From: Pseudomonas putida
Lineage (GTDB): Bacteria > Pseudomonadota > Gammaproteobacteria > Pseudomonadales > Pseudomonadaceae
Direction: 5' to 3'
Assembly: GCF_025905425.1 (NCBI RefSeq)
Contig: NZ_CP109603.1
Coordinates: 966,001-1,030,000, forward strand
DNA length: 64,000 nt
The notes beneath the pieces were generated by a model. The model was given only the letters and a program-made list of their open reading frames with translations, had not been told where the DNA came from and searched no databases. Below, one piece after another: positions 33,077-45,232 of the stretch (within the stretch, counting starts at the first letter, position 1; each line of letters opens with the position of its first letter). The position numbers and the translations under genes are program-made.

Positions 33077-35908
33077 ATGCAAGAAAGCGTGATGCAGCGC
33101 ATGTGGGAAAGCGCCCACCTTTCAGGTGGTAACGCTGCATATGTGGAAGAGCTCTACGAGCTCTACCTGCACGACCCTAACGCTGTGCCAGAAGAGTGGC
33201 GCACTTACTTCCAGAAGTTGCCAGCCGACGGCAGCACCGCTACTGATGTATCGCACTCGACAATCCGCGACCATTTCGTACTGCTGGCAAAGAACCAGCG
33301 CCGCGCCCAACCGGTATCCGCCGGGAGCGTGAGCAGTGAACACGAGAAGAAGCAGGTTGAAGTTCTGCGACTGATCCAGGCCTATCGTATGCGCGGCCAT
33401 CAGGCTGCCAAGCTCGACCCGTTGGGGTTGTGGCAGCGCCCAGCGCCCGTAGACCTGTCGATCAATCACTACGGCTTGACCAATGCCGATCTTGATACGA
33501 CCTTCCGTGCCGGCGACCTGTTCATCGGCAAAGAGGAAGCGAGCCTACGCGAGATCTTCGAGGCGCTCCAGAAGACATATTGTCGCACCATTGGCGCCGA
33601 GTTCACTCACATCGTCGATTCCGAGCAGCGCAGCTGGTTCCAGCAGCGCCTCGAAAGCGTGCGCGGCCGTCCGGAGTTTTCCGCAGACGTGCAGGCTCAC
33701 CTGCTTGAGCGCGTCACAGCCGGTGAGGGCCTTGAGAAGTACCTGGGCACCAAGTACCCAGGCACCAAGCGTTTCGGCCTGGAGGGCGGCGAAAGCCTGA
33801 TCCCGATGCTGGACGAAATGATCCAGCGCTCCGGCTCCTACGGCACTAAAGAAGTCGTGATCGGCATGGCCCACCGCGGCCGTCTGAACGTGCTGGTCAA
33901 CACCTTCGGCAAGAACCCGCGCGAGCTGTTCGACGAGTTCGAAGGCAAGAAGATGAACGAGCTGGGCTCCGGTGACGTGAAGTATCACCAGGGCTTCTCC
34001 TCGAACGTGATGACCACCGGTGGCGAAGTTCACCTGGCCATGGCGTTCAACCCGTCCCACCTGGAAATCGTCTCGCCAGTGGTTGAAGGTTCGGTGCGCG
34101 CCCGTCAGGACCGTCGCAACGACACCGTCGGCGACAAGGTGCTGCCGATCTCGATCCACGGTGACGCTGCATTTGCCGGCCAAGGCGTGGTGCTGGAAAC
34201 CTTCCAGATGTCGCAGACCCGCGGTTTCAAGACCGGCGGTACCGTGCACATCGTGATCAACAACCAGGTTGGTTTCACCATCAGCAACCCGCTGGACGCG
34301 CGTTCCACCGAGTACGCCACCGACGTCGCCAAGATGATTCAGGCGCCGATCCTGCACGTCAACGGTGATGACCCGGAAGCCGTGCTGTTCGTGACCCAGC
34401 TGGCCATCGATTACCGCATGCAGTTCAAGCGTGACGTGGTCGTCGACCTGGTCTGCTACCGTCGTCGCGGCCACAACGAGGCCGACGAGCCGAACGGTAC
34501 CCAGCCGCTGATGTATCAGCAGATCAGCAAGCAGCGCACCACCCGTGAGCTGTATGCCGAGGCACTGATCCAGGCCGGTCGCATCGACGCCGAGCGCGCT
34601 CAGGCCAAGATCGACGAGTACCGCAACGCCCTGGACAACGGCCTGCACGTGGTCAAGAGCCTGGTCAAGGAGCCGAACCGCGAGCTGTTCGTCGACTGGC
34701 GTCCGTACCTGGGCCACGCCTGGACCGCGCGTCACGACACCCGTTTCGACCTCAAGACCCTGCAGGACCTGTCGGCCAAGCTGCTGGAGCTGCCAGAAGG
34801 CTTCGTCGTTCAGCGCCAGGTTTCGAAGATCTACGAAGATCGCCAGAAGATGCAGGCCGGTGGCTTGCCGATCAACTGGGGTTATGCAGAGACCATGGCC
34901 TACGCCACCCTGCAGTTCGAGGGTCACCCGATCCGCATGACCGGCCAGGACATCGGCCGTGGCACCTTCTCGCACCGTCACGCGGTGTTGCACAACCAGA
35001 AGGACGCCAGCACCTACGTACCGCTGCAGAACCTGTTCCCAGGCCAGCCGCGCTTCGACCTGTACGACTCCTTCCTGTCGGAAGAAGCCGTACTGGCCTT
35101 CGAATACGGCTACTCGACCACCACGCCGAACGCGCTGGTGATCTGGGAAGCTCAGTTCGGCGACTTCGCCAACGGTGCGCAAGTGGTGATCGACCAGTTC
35201 ATCACCAGCGGCGAGCACAAGTGGGGCCGTCTGTGCGGTCTGACCATGCTGCTGCCACACGGCTACGAAGGGCAGGGCCCGGAGCACTCCTCCGCGCGTC
35301 TGGAGCGTTACCTGCAGCTGTGCGCCGAGCACAACATCCAGGTCTGCGTACCGACCACCCCGGCACAGATCTACCACCTGCTGCGTCGCCAGGTCATCCG
35401 TCCGCTGCGCAAGCCGCTGATCGTCCTGACGCCTAAGTCGCTGCTGCGCCACAAGCTGGCCATCTCGACCCTGGAAGACCTGGCAGAAGGCTCGTTCCAG
35501 ACCGTGATCCCGGAAATCGACACCCTGGATCCGGCCAAGGTTGAACGCCTGGTGCTGTGCAGCGGCAAGGTCTACTACGACCTGCTGGAAAAACGCCGTG
35601 CCGAAGGCCGTGAAGACATCGCCATCGTGCGTATTGAGCAGCTGTACCCGTTCCCGGAAGACGACCTGGTCGAAATCCTGGCGCCGTACACCAACCTCAA
35701 GCATGCCGTCTGGTGTCAGGAAGAGCCCATGAACCAGGGCGCCTGGTACAGCAGCCAGCACCACATGCGCCGTATCCTGGGCCGCCACAACAAGGCGCTG
35801 GTCCTGGAATACGCCGGCCGCGACGCGTCTGCCGCGCCAGCCTGTGGTTACGCTTCGAAGCACGCCGAACAGCAGGAAAAACTGCTGCAAGACGCCTTCA
35901 CTGTTTAA
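33077..35908 (+). CDS. sucA: 2-oxoglutarate dehydrogenase E1 component
   Basis: A 943-residue thiamine-diphosphate E1. Visible are the N-terminal E2-binding segment (MWESAHLSGGNAAYVEELYELYLHDP), GMAHRGRLNVL, the ThDP region (HGDAAFAGQGVVLE..NNQVGFT) and the transketolase-like C-terminal part (GQDIGRGTFSHRHA, HGYEGQGPEHSSARLER). It decarboxylates 2-oxoglutarate and succinylates the E2 lipoyl group. It is followed by sucB after 42 bases. Confidence 0.97.
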   Translation: MQESVMQRMWESAHLSGGNAAYVEELYELYLHDPNAVPEEWRTYFQKLPADGSTATDVSHSTIRDHFVLLAKNQRRAQPVSAGSVSSEHEKKQVEVLRLIQAYRMRGHQAAKLDPLGLWQRPAPVDLSINHYGLTNADLDTTFRAGDLFIGKEEASLREIFEALQKTYCRTIGAEFTHIVDSEQRSWFQQRLESVRGRPEFSADVQAHLLERVTAGEGLEKYLGTKYPGTKRFGLEGGESLIPMLDEMIQRSGSYGTKEVVIGMAHRGRLNVLVNTFGKNPRELFDEFEGKKMNELGSGDVKYHQGFSSNVMTTGGEVHLAMAFNPSHLEIVSPVVEGSVRARQDRRNDTVGDKVLPISIHGDAAFAGQGVVLETFQMSQTRGFKTGGTVHIVINNQVGFTISNPLDARSTEYATDVAKMIQAPILHVNGDDPEAVLFVTQLAIDYRMQFKRDVVVDLVCYRRRGHNEADEPNGTQPLMYQQISKQRTTRELYAEALIQAGRIDAERAQAKIDEYRNALDNGLHVVKSLVKEPNRELFVDWRPYLGHAWTARHDTRFDLKTLQDLSAKLLELPEGFVVQRQVSKIYEDRQKMQAGGLPINWGYAETMAYATLQFEGHPIRMTGQDIGRGTFSHRHAVLHNQKDASTYVPLQNLFPGQPRFDLYDSFLSEEAVLAFEYGYSTTTPNALVIWEAQFGDFANGAQVVIDQFITSGEHKWGRLCGLTMLLPHGYEGQGPEHSSARLERYLQLCAEHNIQVCVPTTPAQIYHLLRRQVIRPLRKPLIVLTPKSLLRHKLAISTLEDLAEGSFQTVIPEIDTLDPAKVERLVLCSGKVYYDLLEKRRAEGREDIAIVRIEQLYPFPEDDLVEILAPYTNLKHAVWCQEEPMNQGAWYSSQHHMRRILGRHNKALVLEYAGRDASAAPACGYASKHAEQQEKLLQDAFTV

Positions 35909-35950
35909 CGCCTTCGCGCACTTGAAACCGAATTTAAGGAAACACTGATA

Positions 35951-37168
35951 ATGGCTATCGAGATCAAAGCCCCAACCTTCCCGGAATCGGTTGCCGACGG
36001 CACCGTTGCCACCTGGCACAAGAAGCCGGGCGAAGCCGTCAAGCGTGACGAGCTGATCGTCGACATCGAGACCGACAAAGTCGTCCTGGAAGTCTTGGCC
36101 ACCGCCGATGGCGTGATGGGCGACATCGTCAAAGGCGAGGGCGACACCGTCCTGTCCGACGAAGTACTGGGTTCGATCGTTGAAGGTGGCGCTGCCGCTG
36201 CACCTGCTGCTGCTCCGGCCGCTGCTGCCCCGGCTGCCGCTGCTGCCGACGCTGGCGAAGACGACCCGGTTGCTGCTCCAGCCGCACGCAAGCTGGCTGA
36301 AGAGAACGGTATCGACCTGGCTACCGTTGCCGGCACTGGCAAAGGCGGTCGCGTCACCAAGGAAGACGTGGTGGCTGCAGTTGCCAACAAGAAGTCCGCA
36401 CCTGCTGCTGCACCGGCTGCCAAGCCTGCCGCTGCCGCTGCCCCGGTTGTGACCGCCGCTGGCGATCGCACCGAGAAGCGCGTGCCGATGACCCGTCTGC
36501 GTGCCAAGATCGCTGAGCGCCTGGTCGAAGCCCAGTCCAACATGGCGATGCTGACCACCTTCAACGAAGTCGACATGACCGAAGTCATGGCCCTGCGTTC
36601 GAAGTACAAGGACCTGTTCGAGAAGACCCACAACGGCGTACGCCTGGGCTTCATGTCGTTCTTCGTCAAGGCCGCCACCGAAGCGCTGAAGCGTTTCCCG
36701 GCTGTCAACGCCTCGATCGACGGCAACGACATCGTCTACCACGGCTTCGCTGACGTCGGTGTTGCTGTCTCCAGCGACCGTGGCCTGGTGGTTCCGGTAC
36801 TGCGTAACGCCGAGTCGATGAGCCTGGCTGAAATCGAGAACGGCATCGCTACCTTCGGCAAGAAGGCCCGTGACGGCAAACTGTCGATCGAAGAAATGAC
36901 CGGCGGCACCTTCACCATCACCAACGGTGGTACCTTCGGTTCGATGATGTCGACCCCGATCGTCAACCCGCCGCAGGCTGCCATTCTCGGCATGCACAAC
37001 ATCATCCAGCGTCCGATGGCCATCAACGGCCAAGTGGTCATCCGCCCGATGATGTACCTGGCGCTGTCGTACGATCACCGCCTGATCGACGGCAAGGAAG
37101 CGGTAACCTTCCTGGTCACCATCAAGAACCTGCTGGAAGATCCGTCTCGCCTGCTGCTGGACATCTAA
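35951..37168 (+). CDS. sucB: Dihydrolipoyl succinyltransferase (E2 of 2-oxoglutarate dehydrogenase)
   Basis: A 405-residue E2. It has one lipoyl domain (Lys43 in ETDKVVLEV), an Ala/Pro-rich linker, a peripheral-subunit-binding domain ([30 protein letters not shown], about 112-142), a second linker and a catalytic domain ending with [13 protein letters not shown]. It forms the 24-mer core and transfers succinyl to CoA. Two hairpins follow before lpdG. Confidence 0.97.
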
Positions 37169-37197
37169 CCCTCTGGCTGCGTACCGTTCGGCGCCTG

Positions 37198-37231
37198 GCC
37201 TCGAAAGAGGCGGGGCCGCGCGGTTCGCGGC
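37198..37231 (+). other. Two consecutive hairpins in the sucB-lpdG gap
   Basis: GCCTC-GAAA-GAGGC (37198-37211, GNRA tetraloop) is followed 3 bases later by GCCGCG-CGGTT-CGCGGC (37215-37231). Neither has a T-run. The lpdG ribosome site AAGGA follows at about 37250. Confidence 0.55.
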
Positions 37232-37237
37232 TTGTAG

Positions 37238-38698
<1,461 letters not shown>

Positions 38699-38709
38699 TT
38701 ATAAGAAAC

Positions 38710-38730
38710 CACGGCGGGCTGCCCGTCGTG
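38710..38730 (+). other. Hairpin in the lpdG-sucC gap
   Basis: CACGGCGGG-CTG-CCCGTCGTG gives nine pairs including one G-U. No T-run. It is a candidate processing or attenuation element in the 172-base gap before sucC. Confidence 0.5.
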
Positions 38731-38870
38731 AGTCTTGCGTGCATGACTCACCGCGGAAAGTTCGCCGGATCGAACTACACGGGAAAACCCGGGGTTAACG
38801 GTCACAGGTGGTGCGGCGCCAGCAATGGCGCAGCGCCGAAGCGCAGTACCTAACGAAGACGGTAAAAAGC

Positions 38871-40036
38871 ATGAATCTTCACGAGTATCAGGGTAAGCAG
38901 CTGTTCGCTGAATACGGCCTGCCAGTTTCCAAGGGTTTCGCAGTCGACACCCCTGAAGCTGCAGCAGAAGCTTGCGACAAGATCGGCGGTTCCGAGTGGG
39001 TTGTAAAAGCCCAGGTTCACGCAGGTGGTCGCGGTAAAGCGGGCGGCGTCAAGCTGGTTCGCAGCAAGGAAGACGCCAAGGCGTTCGCTGCGCAATGGTT
39101 GGGCAAGCGTCTGGTAACCTACCAGACCGACGCCAACGGTCAGCCAGTGACAAAGATCCTGGTCGAATCCTGCACTGACATCGCCAAAGAGCTGTACCTG
39201 GGCGCTGTAGTCGATCGCTCGAGCCGCCGCATCGTGTTCATGGCCTCCACCGAAGGTGGCGTGGACATCGAGAAAGTTGCTCACGAAACTCCTGAGAAGA
39301 TCATCAAGGCTACTATCGATCCGCTGGTCGGCGCTCAGCCGTTCCAGGGTCGTGAACTGGCATTCCAGCTGGGTCTGGAAGGCAAGCAAGTTGCTCAGTT
39401 CGCCAAGATTTTCGTAGGCCTGGCCAAGCTGTTCAAAGAACACGACCTGGCCCTGCTGGAAGTCAACCCGCTGGTCATCAAGGCCGACGGCGACCTGCAC
39501 TGCCTGGATGCGAAGATCAACATCGACGCAAACGCCATGTACCGTCAGCCTAAGCTGAAAACCTTCCACGACCCGTCCCAGGACGATCCTCGTGAAGCCC
39601 ACGCTGCCAGCTTCGAGCTGAACTACGTGGCCCTGGAAGGCAACATCGGCTGCATGGTCAACGGTGCCGGCCTGGCCATGGGTACCATGGACATCGTCAA
39701 CCTGCACGGCGGCAAGCCAGCCAACTTCCTCGACGTAGGTGGTGGTGCTACCAAAGAGCGCGTTACCGAAGCCTTCAAGATCATTCTGTCCGACAGCAAT
39801 GTCGCGGCCGTTCTGGTCAACATCTTCGGCGGCATCGTTCGCTGCGACATGATTGCCGAAGGCATCATCGGTGCAGTGAAAGAAGTCGGCGTTAAAGTTC
39901 CAGTTGTTGTTCGCCTCGAAGGCAACAACGCCGAACTGGGCGCTAAAGTACTGGCAGAAAGCGGTTTGAACATCATTGCGGCAACCAGCCTGACCGACGC
40001 TGCTCAACAAGTTGTCAAAGCTGCGGAGGGCAAGTA

Positions 40037-40037
<1 letters not shown>
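38871..40037 (+). CDS. sucC: Succinyl-CoA synthetase beta subunit
   Basis: A 388-residue ATP-grasp subunit of standard length, starting [37 protein letters not shown] and [14 protein letters not shown] are typical, as is the C-terminal [13 protein letters not shown]. With SucD it makes ATP/GTP from succinyl-CoA. The ATG at 38871 was chosen; an upstream GTG at 38808 extends into the leader. Its stop overlaps the sucD start by 1 base. Confidence 0.97.
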
Positions 40038-40921
<884 letters not shown>

Positions 40922-40945
40922 TACGCTTTACCCCCCCACGCGCAC

Positions 40946-40970
40946 AAAGGCCACCTTCGGGTGGCCTTTG
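40946..40970 (+). terminator. Intrinsic terminator of the suc operon
   Basis: AAAGGCCACC-TTCG-GGTGGCCTTT: ten pairs with a UUCG tetraloop and a short T-run. Confidence 0.85.
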
Positions 40971-41000
40971 TCGTTGTTGGGATTGTGTTTCTGCTGTGCT

Positions 41001-41086
41001 GGCCTCTTCGCGGGGCAAGCCCGCTCCCACAGGTTCAGCGTCTTTCCCGGTGGGAGCGGGCTTGCCCCGCGAAGAGGCCAGTACAG
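41001..41086. repeat. Inverted pair of REP elements
   Basis: Copy one (41001-41032) begins GGCCTCTTCGCGGGGCAAGC. Copy two (41050-41086) is its inverse and ends GCGAAGAGGCCAGTACAGG. Seventeen bases separate them. Confidence 0.88.
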
Positions 41087-41225
41087 GCAACAAAGAATGT
41101 TCGATAGCTATGATAGGGCTTTTCACACAGACACTTTCCATACCCCTGCGATAATTACCCCGTCCCCGGTCACACAGACGACAAACACATACGCACATCG
41201 GACAAGCAGCACTGTGCCAGTGCGT

Positions 41226-41245
41226 TTAACTGTCAAAACAGTTAA
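41226..41245. promoter_or_regulatory. Perfect inverted repeat in the brnQ leader (site 1)
   Basis: TTAACTGT-CAAA-ACAGTTAA: 8-base arms with a 4-base loop in AT-rich sequence. It may be an operator or an RNA hairpin; the protein that binds it is unknown. Confidence 0.5.
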
Positions 41246-41322
41246 TCTACGCGTTCACTCTGTGCCCGTCCCCCAAAAGGGAACGACACGCTAAACGGGT
41301 CTGGCTCACCAAGCCGGGCAGC

Positions 41323-41345
41323 ATTTCCCTCATCCATAGGGAAAT
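41323..41345. promoter_or_regulatory. Perfect inverted repeat in the brnQ leader (site 2)
   Basis: ATTTCCCT and AGGGAAAT enclose 7 bases, 42 bases before the brnQ start. It could sequester sequence near the ribosome site or serve as an operator. Confidence 0.5.
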
Positions 41346-41387
41346 CCCCTCTCGAATCCCGATTTCAGCAGTGTGGTACTACCTCAA

Positions 41388-42701
41388 ATGAAAGTTTTAA
41401 AAGGCCAGGATATCCTGGCACTTGGCTTTATGACGTTTGCGCTTTTCGTGGGCGCCGGCAATATCATCTTCCCGCCTATCGTCGGTCTGCAGTCTGGCCC
41501 GCACGTGTGGATGGCTGCCCTAGGCTTCCTGGTGACTGCGGTGGGCCTGCCGGTCATCACCGTGGTCGCACTGGCCAAGGTCGGTGGTGGCATGGATGCC
41601 TTGAGCAGCCCAATCGGCAAGTTCTTCGGTGGCCTGCTGGCGGCCGTGTGCTACCTGTCGGTCGGCCCGCTGTTCGCCACGCCGCGTACCGCGACCGTGT
41701 CGTTCGAAGTGGGTGTGGCGCCGTTGACCGGTGAAAGCCCGCTGGCACTGTTCATCTACAGCCTGGTGTACTTCATCGTGGTGCTGGCGGTGTCCATGTA
41801 TCCGGGCAAGCTGCTCGATACCGTGGGGCGCTTCCTCGCGCCGCTGAAGATCATCGCCCTGGCCGTGCTCGGTATCGCCGCGTTCGCGCTGCCTGCCGGC
41901 ACCATTGGTGAAGCGCAACCTGCCTATGCGGCTGCTGCGTTTTCCAAGGGCTTTTCCGATGGCTACCTGACCATGGACACCCTGGGTGCGCTGGTCTTCG
42001 GTATCGTCATCGTCAATGCCATCCGCTCGCGGGGTGTCGAATCGCCTAAGCTGATCACCCGCTACGCCATCATCGCCGGCCTTATCGCCGGTGTGGGCCT
42101 GGCGCTGGTGTACATCAGCCTGTTCCGTCTGGGTGCCGGCAGCCACGATATCGCGGCTGACGCCACCAACGGTGCGGCGGTACTGCATGCCTATGTGCAG
42201 CACACCTTCGGTTCGCTGGGCAGTGGCTTCCTGGCCGTGCTGATCGCGCTGGCCTGCCTGGTGACTGCGGTAGGCCTGACCTGCGCGTGCGCCGAGTACT
42301 TCAGCCAGGTTCTGCCGCTGTCGTATCGTGCACTGGTGGTGATCCTGGCTGGGTTCTCGCTGGTGATCTCCAACCTGGGCCTGACCAAGCTGATCATGTT
42401 CTCGATCCCGGTGCTTACGGCGATCTATCCACCCTGCATCGTGGTGGTGGGCTTGAGCTTCGTGAAGGATCTGTGGAACTCGCCAACGCGCATTCTCGCG
42501 CCGGTCATGCTGGTGTCGCTGGTGTTCGGTATGGTCGATGCGATCAAGGGCAGCAGCATTGCCAACGTGTTGCCGGACTTCCTGGCGCACTTGCCGTTGA
42601 GTGATCAGGGCCTGGCCTGGCTGGTGCCTTCGGTGGTAACCCTTGGCGCTGCCGTGGTGTACGACCGCATGTTGGGCAAGCCGCGCGAGGCGCTGGCTTG
42701 A
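41388..42701 (+). CDS. brnQ: Branched-chain amino acid:cation symporter
   Basis: A 437-residue LIVCS-family transporter with about 12 membrane segments. The signature near the start ([22 protein letters not shown]) is intact. It imports Leu, Ile and Val with Na+ or H+. The ATG at 41388 gives the family N-terminus [11 protein letters not shown]; the GTG at 41373 was rejected. It is a single gene with a structured leader and its own terminator. Confidence 0.93.
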   Translation: MKVLKGQDILALGFMTFALFVGAGNIIFPPIVGLQSGPHVWMAALGFLVTAVGLPVITVVALAKVGGGMDALSSPIGKFFGGLLAAVCYLSVGPLFATPRTATVSFEVGVAPLTGESPLALFIYSLVYFIVVLAVSMYPGKLLDTVGRFLAPLKIIALAVLGIAAFALPAGTIGEAQPAYAAAAFSKGFSDGYLTMDTLGALVFGIVIVNAIRSRGVESPKLITRYAIIAGLIAGVGLALVYISLFRLGAGSHDIAADATNGAAVLHAYVQHTFGSLGSGFLAVLIALACLVTAVGLTCACAEYFSQVLPLSYRALVVILAGFSLVISNLGLTKLIMFSIPVLTAIYPPCIVVVGLSFVKDLWNSPTRILAPVMLVSLVFGMVDAIKGSSIANVLPDFLAHLPLSDQGLAWLVPSVVTLGAAVVYDRMLGKPREALA

Positions 42702-42766
42702 TAGGTTGAGGCCCGAGGGCTGCACCGGCCACAAGCCGTAGGGTGCCCGCCAGAGGTTTACACCTG

Positions 42767-42799
42767 AAACCCCGTATTCCAATGGATACGGGGTTTTTT
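42767..42799 (+). terminator. Intrinsic terminator downstream of brnQ
   Basis: AAACCCCGTATTCC pairs with GGATACGGGGTTT, followed by a T-run. It also reads as a terminator on the other strand. Confidence 0.9.
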
Positions 42800-42923
42800 G
42801 TTGCCTGTTTGGCGAGCAGGTTCGCGACGCGGCACAAATCGTGGGGGTGGTGTGCCTTTTGCCGATTGCAGACGTCGAAATCCGGTCTCTATTCTTTGTG
42901 CACCTGGCCTTCGGGAACCCTGC

Positions 42924-43673
42924 ATGAACTTCATTCAAAGCAATCTCAACAACCTGCTGGCAATCTGCTGGTTCGCAGCCTGCTGGGGCGGCTACACCCG
43001 CTATGCCATCTGGAAGGGCCGCGACACCGCTTGCCTGGCCAGCGTGCTGCACTTGTACCGCGAAGACTGGATGCGGCGGATGCTGTTGCGCGACAACCGC
43101 ATCGCCGATGCCAGCGTGATCGGCAACCTGGAGCGTAACGCCTCGTTTTTCGCGTCCAGTACCCTGATTATCCTGGCCGGCATTCTTACCGTGCTCGGCG
43201 CCTCGGACCGGGCCTTGTCGCTGCTGGCCGACCTACCACTGGTGCAACAGACGTCCCAGGGTATGTCCGAAATCAAGTTGCTGTGCCTGGCGACAGTCTT
43301 CGTGTATGCCTTTTTCACCTTCAGTTGGTGCATGCGCCAGTACAACTTCGCGTCGGTGCTGGTGGGGTCCGCGCCGATGATTGGTGAGCGGCTGGTCAAT
43401 GAACTGGAGCGCAAGGCATTCGCCTCGCGCGCAGCGCGGGTGCTGTCGCTTGCGGCCAACCAGTTCAACTTTGGGCTGCGTTCGTATTATTTCGGTATGG
43501 CCCTGTTGAGCTGGTTTATTAGCCCGTGGTTGTTCATGGCCATGAGTGTCGGCGTAGTGCTGATTCTCTACCGCCGGGAGTTCCATTCTGATGTGCTGGA
43601 TGTGATGGTGTTCACACCCACGGAAAGTGCGCCGGTGGATAACCCGAAAGACAGTTCCGTTTCTGGCACCTGA
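42924..43673 (+). CDS. DUF599-family membrane protein
   Basis: A 249-residue protein with about four hydrophobic segments (near 8-22, 82-100, 125-145, 200-230). It has the DUF599 look: an N-terminal helix, WxGYTRYAIWKGRD, RDNRIADASVIGNLERNASFFASSTLIILAG. The start at 42924 was chosen over an upstream GTG-type start that adds an unrelated leader. The function of DUF599 is not known. Confidence 0.8.
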   Translation: MNFIQSNLNNLLAICWFAACWGGYTRYAIWKGRDTACLASVLHLYREDWMRRMLLRDNRIADASVIGNLERNASFFASSTLIILAGILTVLGASDRALSLLADLPLVQQTSQGMSEIKLLCLATVFVYAFFTFSWCMRQYNFASVLVGSAPMIGERLVNELERKAFASRAARVLSLAANQFNFGLRSYYFGMALLSWFISPWLFMAMSVGVVLILYRREFHSDVLDVMVFTPTESAPVDNPKDSSVSGT

Positions 43674-43700
43674 AACGTTTAATCTTTAAACCGCAGGTAC

Positions 43701-43729
43701 AAAAAAACCCGACAATGTCGGGTTTTTTT
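43701..43729. terminator. Bidirectional terminator
   Basis: AAAAAAACCCGACA pairs with TGTCGGGTTTTTTT around one unpaired base region, with T-runs on both strands between the convergent DUF599 and lipoprotein genes. Confidence 0.95.
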
Positions 43730-43740
43730 GTACAGACCGA

Positions 43741-44052
43741 TTACTGCTTGGCAGGTTCGGCCGGAGTAGCAGGTGCAGCTTCTGGCGCTGGAGTGGCCGG
43801 GGCGGCTTCCGGAGCCGGAGTTGCCGGAGCGGCTTCTTCGGCGGCCTTCTGCTGCGCTTCGGCCTGAGCTTTGGCGGCTTCGGCGTTTTCCTTGGCGGCT
43901 TCGTTCATCTTATCCTGAGCTTCGCCCATTTTTTCCTGGGCTTGCTCGGCGTGTTGCTGTGCGTCCTGGGCTTTGTCTTCGCTCGCTTTATCGCAAGCGG
44001 CCAGGCCCAGGGTAGCAGCCAGCATCAGAGCAAAAGCAAAAGGTTTACGCAT
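43741..44052 (-). CDS. Small lipoprotein with Ala/Glu helix and Ala-Pro repeats
   Basis: A 103-residue protein. Its signal ends in lipobox LAAC (Cys20). Residues about 25-72 form a charged heptad-like helix (AQQHAEQAQEKMGEAQ and similar), followed by tandem APEAAPATP units to the end. It resembles coiled-coil envelope lipoproteins of the Lpp/OprI kind in style, though it lacks their C-terminal Lys/Arg. It has an AAGGAG ribosome site. Its role may be to span or bind the cell wall; this is inference. Confidence 0.8.
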   Translation of the reverse strand: MRKPFAFALMLAATLGLAACDKASEDKAQDAQQHAEQAQEKMGEAQDKMNEAAKENAEAAKAQAEAQQKAAEEAAPATPAPEAAPATPAPEAAPATPAEPAKQ

Positions 44053-44206
44053 GGGTGTGTTTCTCCTTGGTGGAATAAGTGACTTGTTCCTTCGAGTGCA
44101 ACTACGCGGAATAAGTTCCGCGCAGGTTACAGATATATAACACCCCGTTCTATATAGACTTTTTAACGTTTTTATGCCGTTGCGTCAGCGGCCCTGGAAC
44201 TTGCCG

Positions 44207-44683
44207 ATGAGTGATTCAACCTTGATGGCCATGGCCGAGCGTTTTCTTTCGGCCTTGAAGCATTGTCAGTTGTTGCAGATGCGCGTGGCGCATGCCGATG
44301 CCGACGGCATGACGTTGATCCTGCCATGGTCGCCTGCAATCGTGGGCAACCCGCAGACCGGTGCGGTACATGGCGGTGCGCTGACCACGTTGATGGACAC
44401 CACTTGTGGCATGGCCACTTTGTGTGCGCTGCCACAGTTCGAGGTGTGCCCGACCCTGGACCTGCGCATCGACTACATGCACACGGCCGAGGCCGGTAAG
44501 GACATCCACGGCCATGCCCAGTGCTATCGGGTCACGCGCGATGTGATCTTCACCCGCGGCACGGCCTACCAGGACGATCCCAGCCAGCCGATCTGCCAGG
44601 TGGTGGGTACATTCATGCGCCTGGGGCCGCAGATCAAGGGCGGCATTCGCTTTGGCAACAGCCTCAAGGAGGGTGGCGCATGA
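44207..44683 (+). CDS. PaaI-type hotdog thioesterase
   Basis: With the start at 44207 the protein has 158 residues; the ATG at 44174 would add 11 residues of unlikely sequence. The hotdog motif GNPQTGAVHGGALTTLMDTTCG carries the catalytic-type helix, and LDLRIDYMHTAEAG is typical. Such enzymes hydrolyse acyl- or aryl-CoA. It overlaps the next hotdog gene by 4 bases (ATGA). Confidence 0.85.
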   Translation: MSDSTLMAMAERFLSALKHCQLLQMRVAHADADGMTLILPWSPAIVGNPQTGAVHGGALTTLMDTTCGMATLCALPQFEVCPTLDLRIDYMHTAEAGKDIHGHAQCYRVTRDVIFTRGTAYQDDPSQPICQVVGTFMRLGPQIKGGIRFGNSLKEGGA

Positions 44684-45162
44684 TCCCGCACGAGGTGCGT
44701 CAGCAGCTGAACGCGGCCCATGCGCTCGGCGACTATCGGCCGCTGCTGGCATTGATCCCCTACGCCGGCCTGATCGGCATCGAATGCGAACGCCAGGGTG
44801 AGGATCTGCTGTTTCGCCTGCCCGCCAGCCCGGACAACATTGGTAACCCTTTGCTGCCAGCGATTCACGGTGGGGTAATTGCGGGTTTCATGGAGCTGTC
44901 TGCGGCCTTGTACCTGCTGATCTATAGCGAGAGCGCCAGCATCCCGAAGGTCATCGACTTTTCCATCGACTACCTGCGCGCCGGGCATTTTCGCGATACC
45001 TACGCCCAGTGCCAGCTGTGGCGCCAGGGGCGGCGGGTCACCAATGTCGCCATCACCGCCTGGCAGGGTGATCGGCAGTCACCGATCGCCACCGCCCGGG
45101 CGCATTTCAAGGTCGAACCGGAAAAGCCCTTGAAATCGTCTGGGCAGCCCCCATCTGCATGA
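44680..45162 (+). CDS. Second PaaI-type hotdog thioesterase-like protein
   Basis: A 160-residue hotdog protein starting at the ATG inside the previous stop. The matching motif is GNPLLPAIHGGVIAGFMELSA, followed by KVIDFSIDYLRAGH. The two adjacent proteins share fold and motif placement, consistent with an old tandem duplication and possibly a hetero-oligomer. The substrate is unknown. htpG starts 70 bases downstream. Confidence 0.82.
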   Translation: MIPHEVRQQLNAAHALGDYRPLLALIPYAGLIGIECERQGEDLLFRLPASPDNIGNPLLPAIHGGVIAGFMELSAALYLLIYSESASIPKVIDFSIDYLRAGHFRDTYAQCQLWRQGRRVTNVAITAWQGDRQSPIATARAHFKVEPEKPLKSSGQPPSA

Positions 45163-45232
45163 CATCCGCCGTTAACGCAGGCCGAATCGGCTGCCGGGCG
45201 CCCACTGCCATCAGATCGGAGTTTTGAAGACC

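Larger units (their letters stand above)
40922..41387. other. 466-base region between sucD and brnQ
   Basis: It contains the sucD terminator, an inverted REP pair, two copies of TCACACAGAC (41123-41132, 41170-41179) and two perfect 8-base inverted repeats close to brnQ. No protein-coding gene is supported. Confidence 0.6.
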
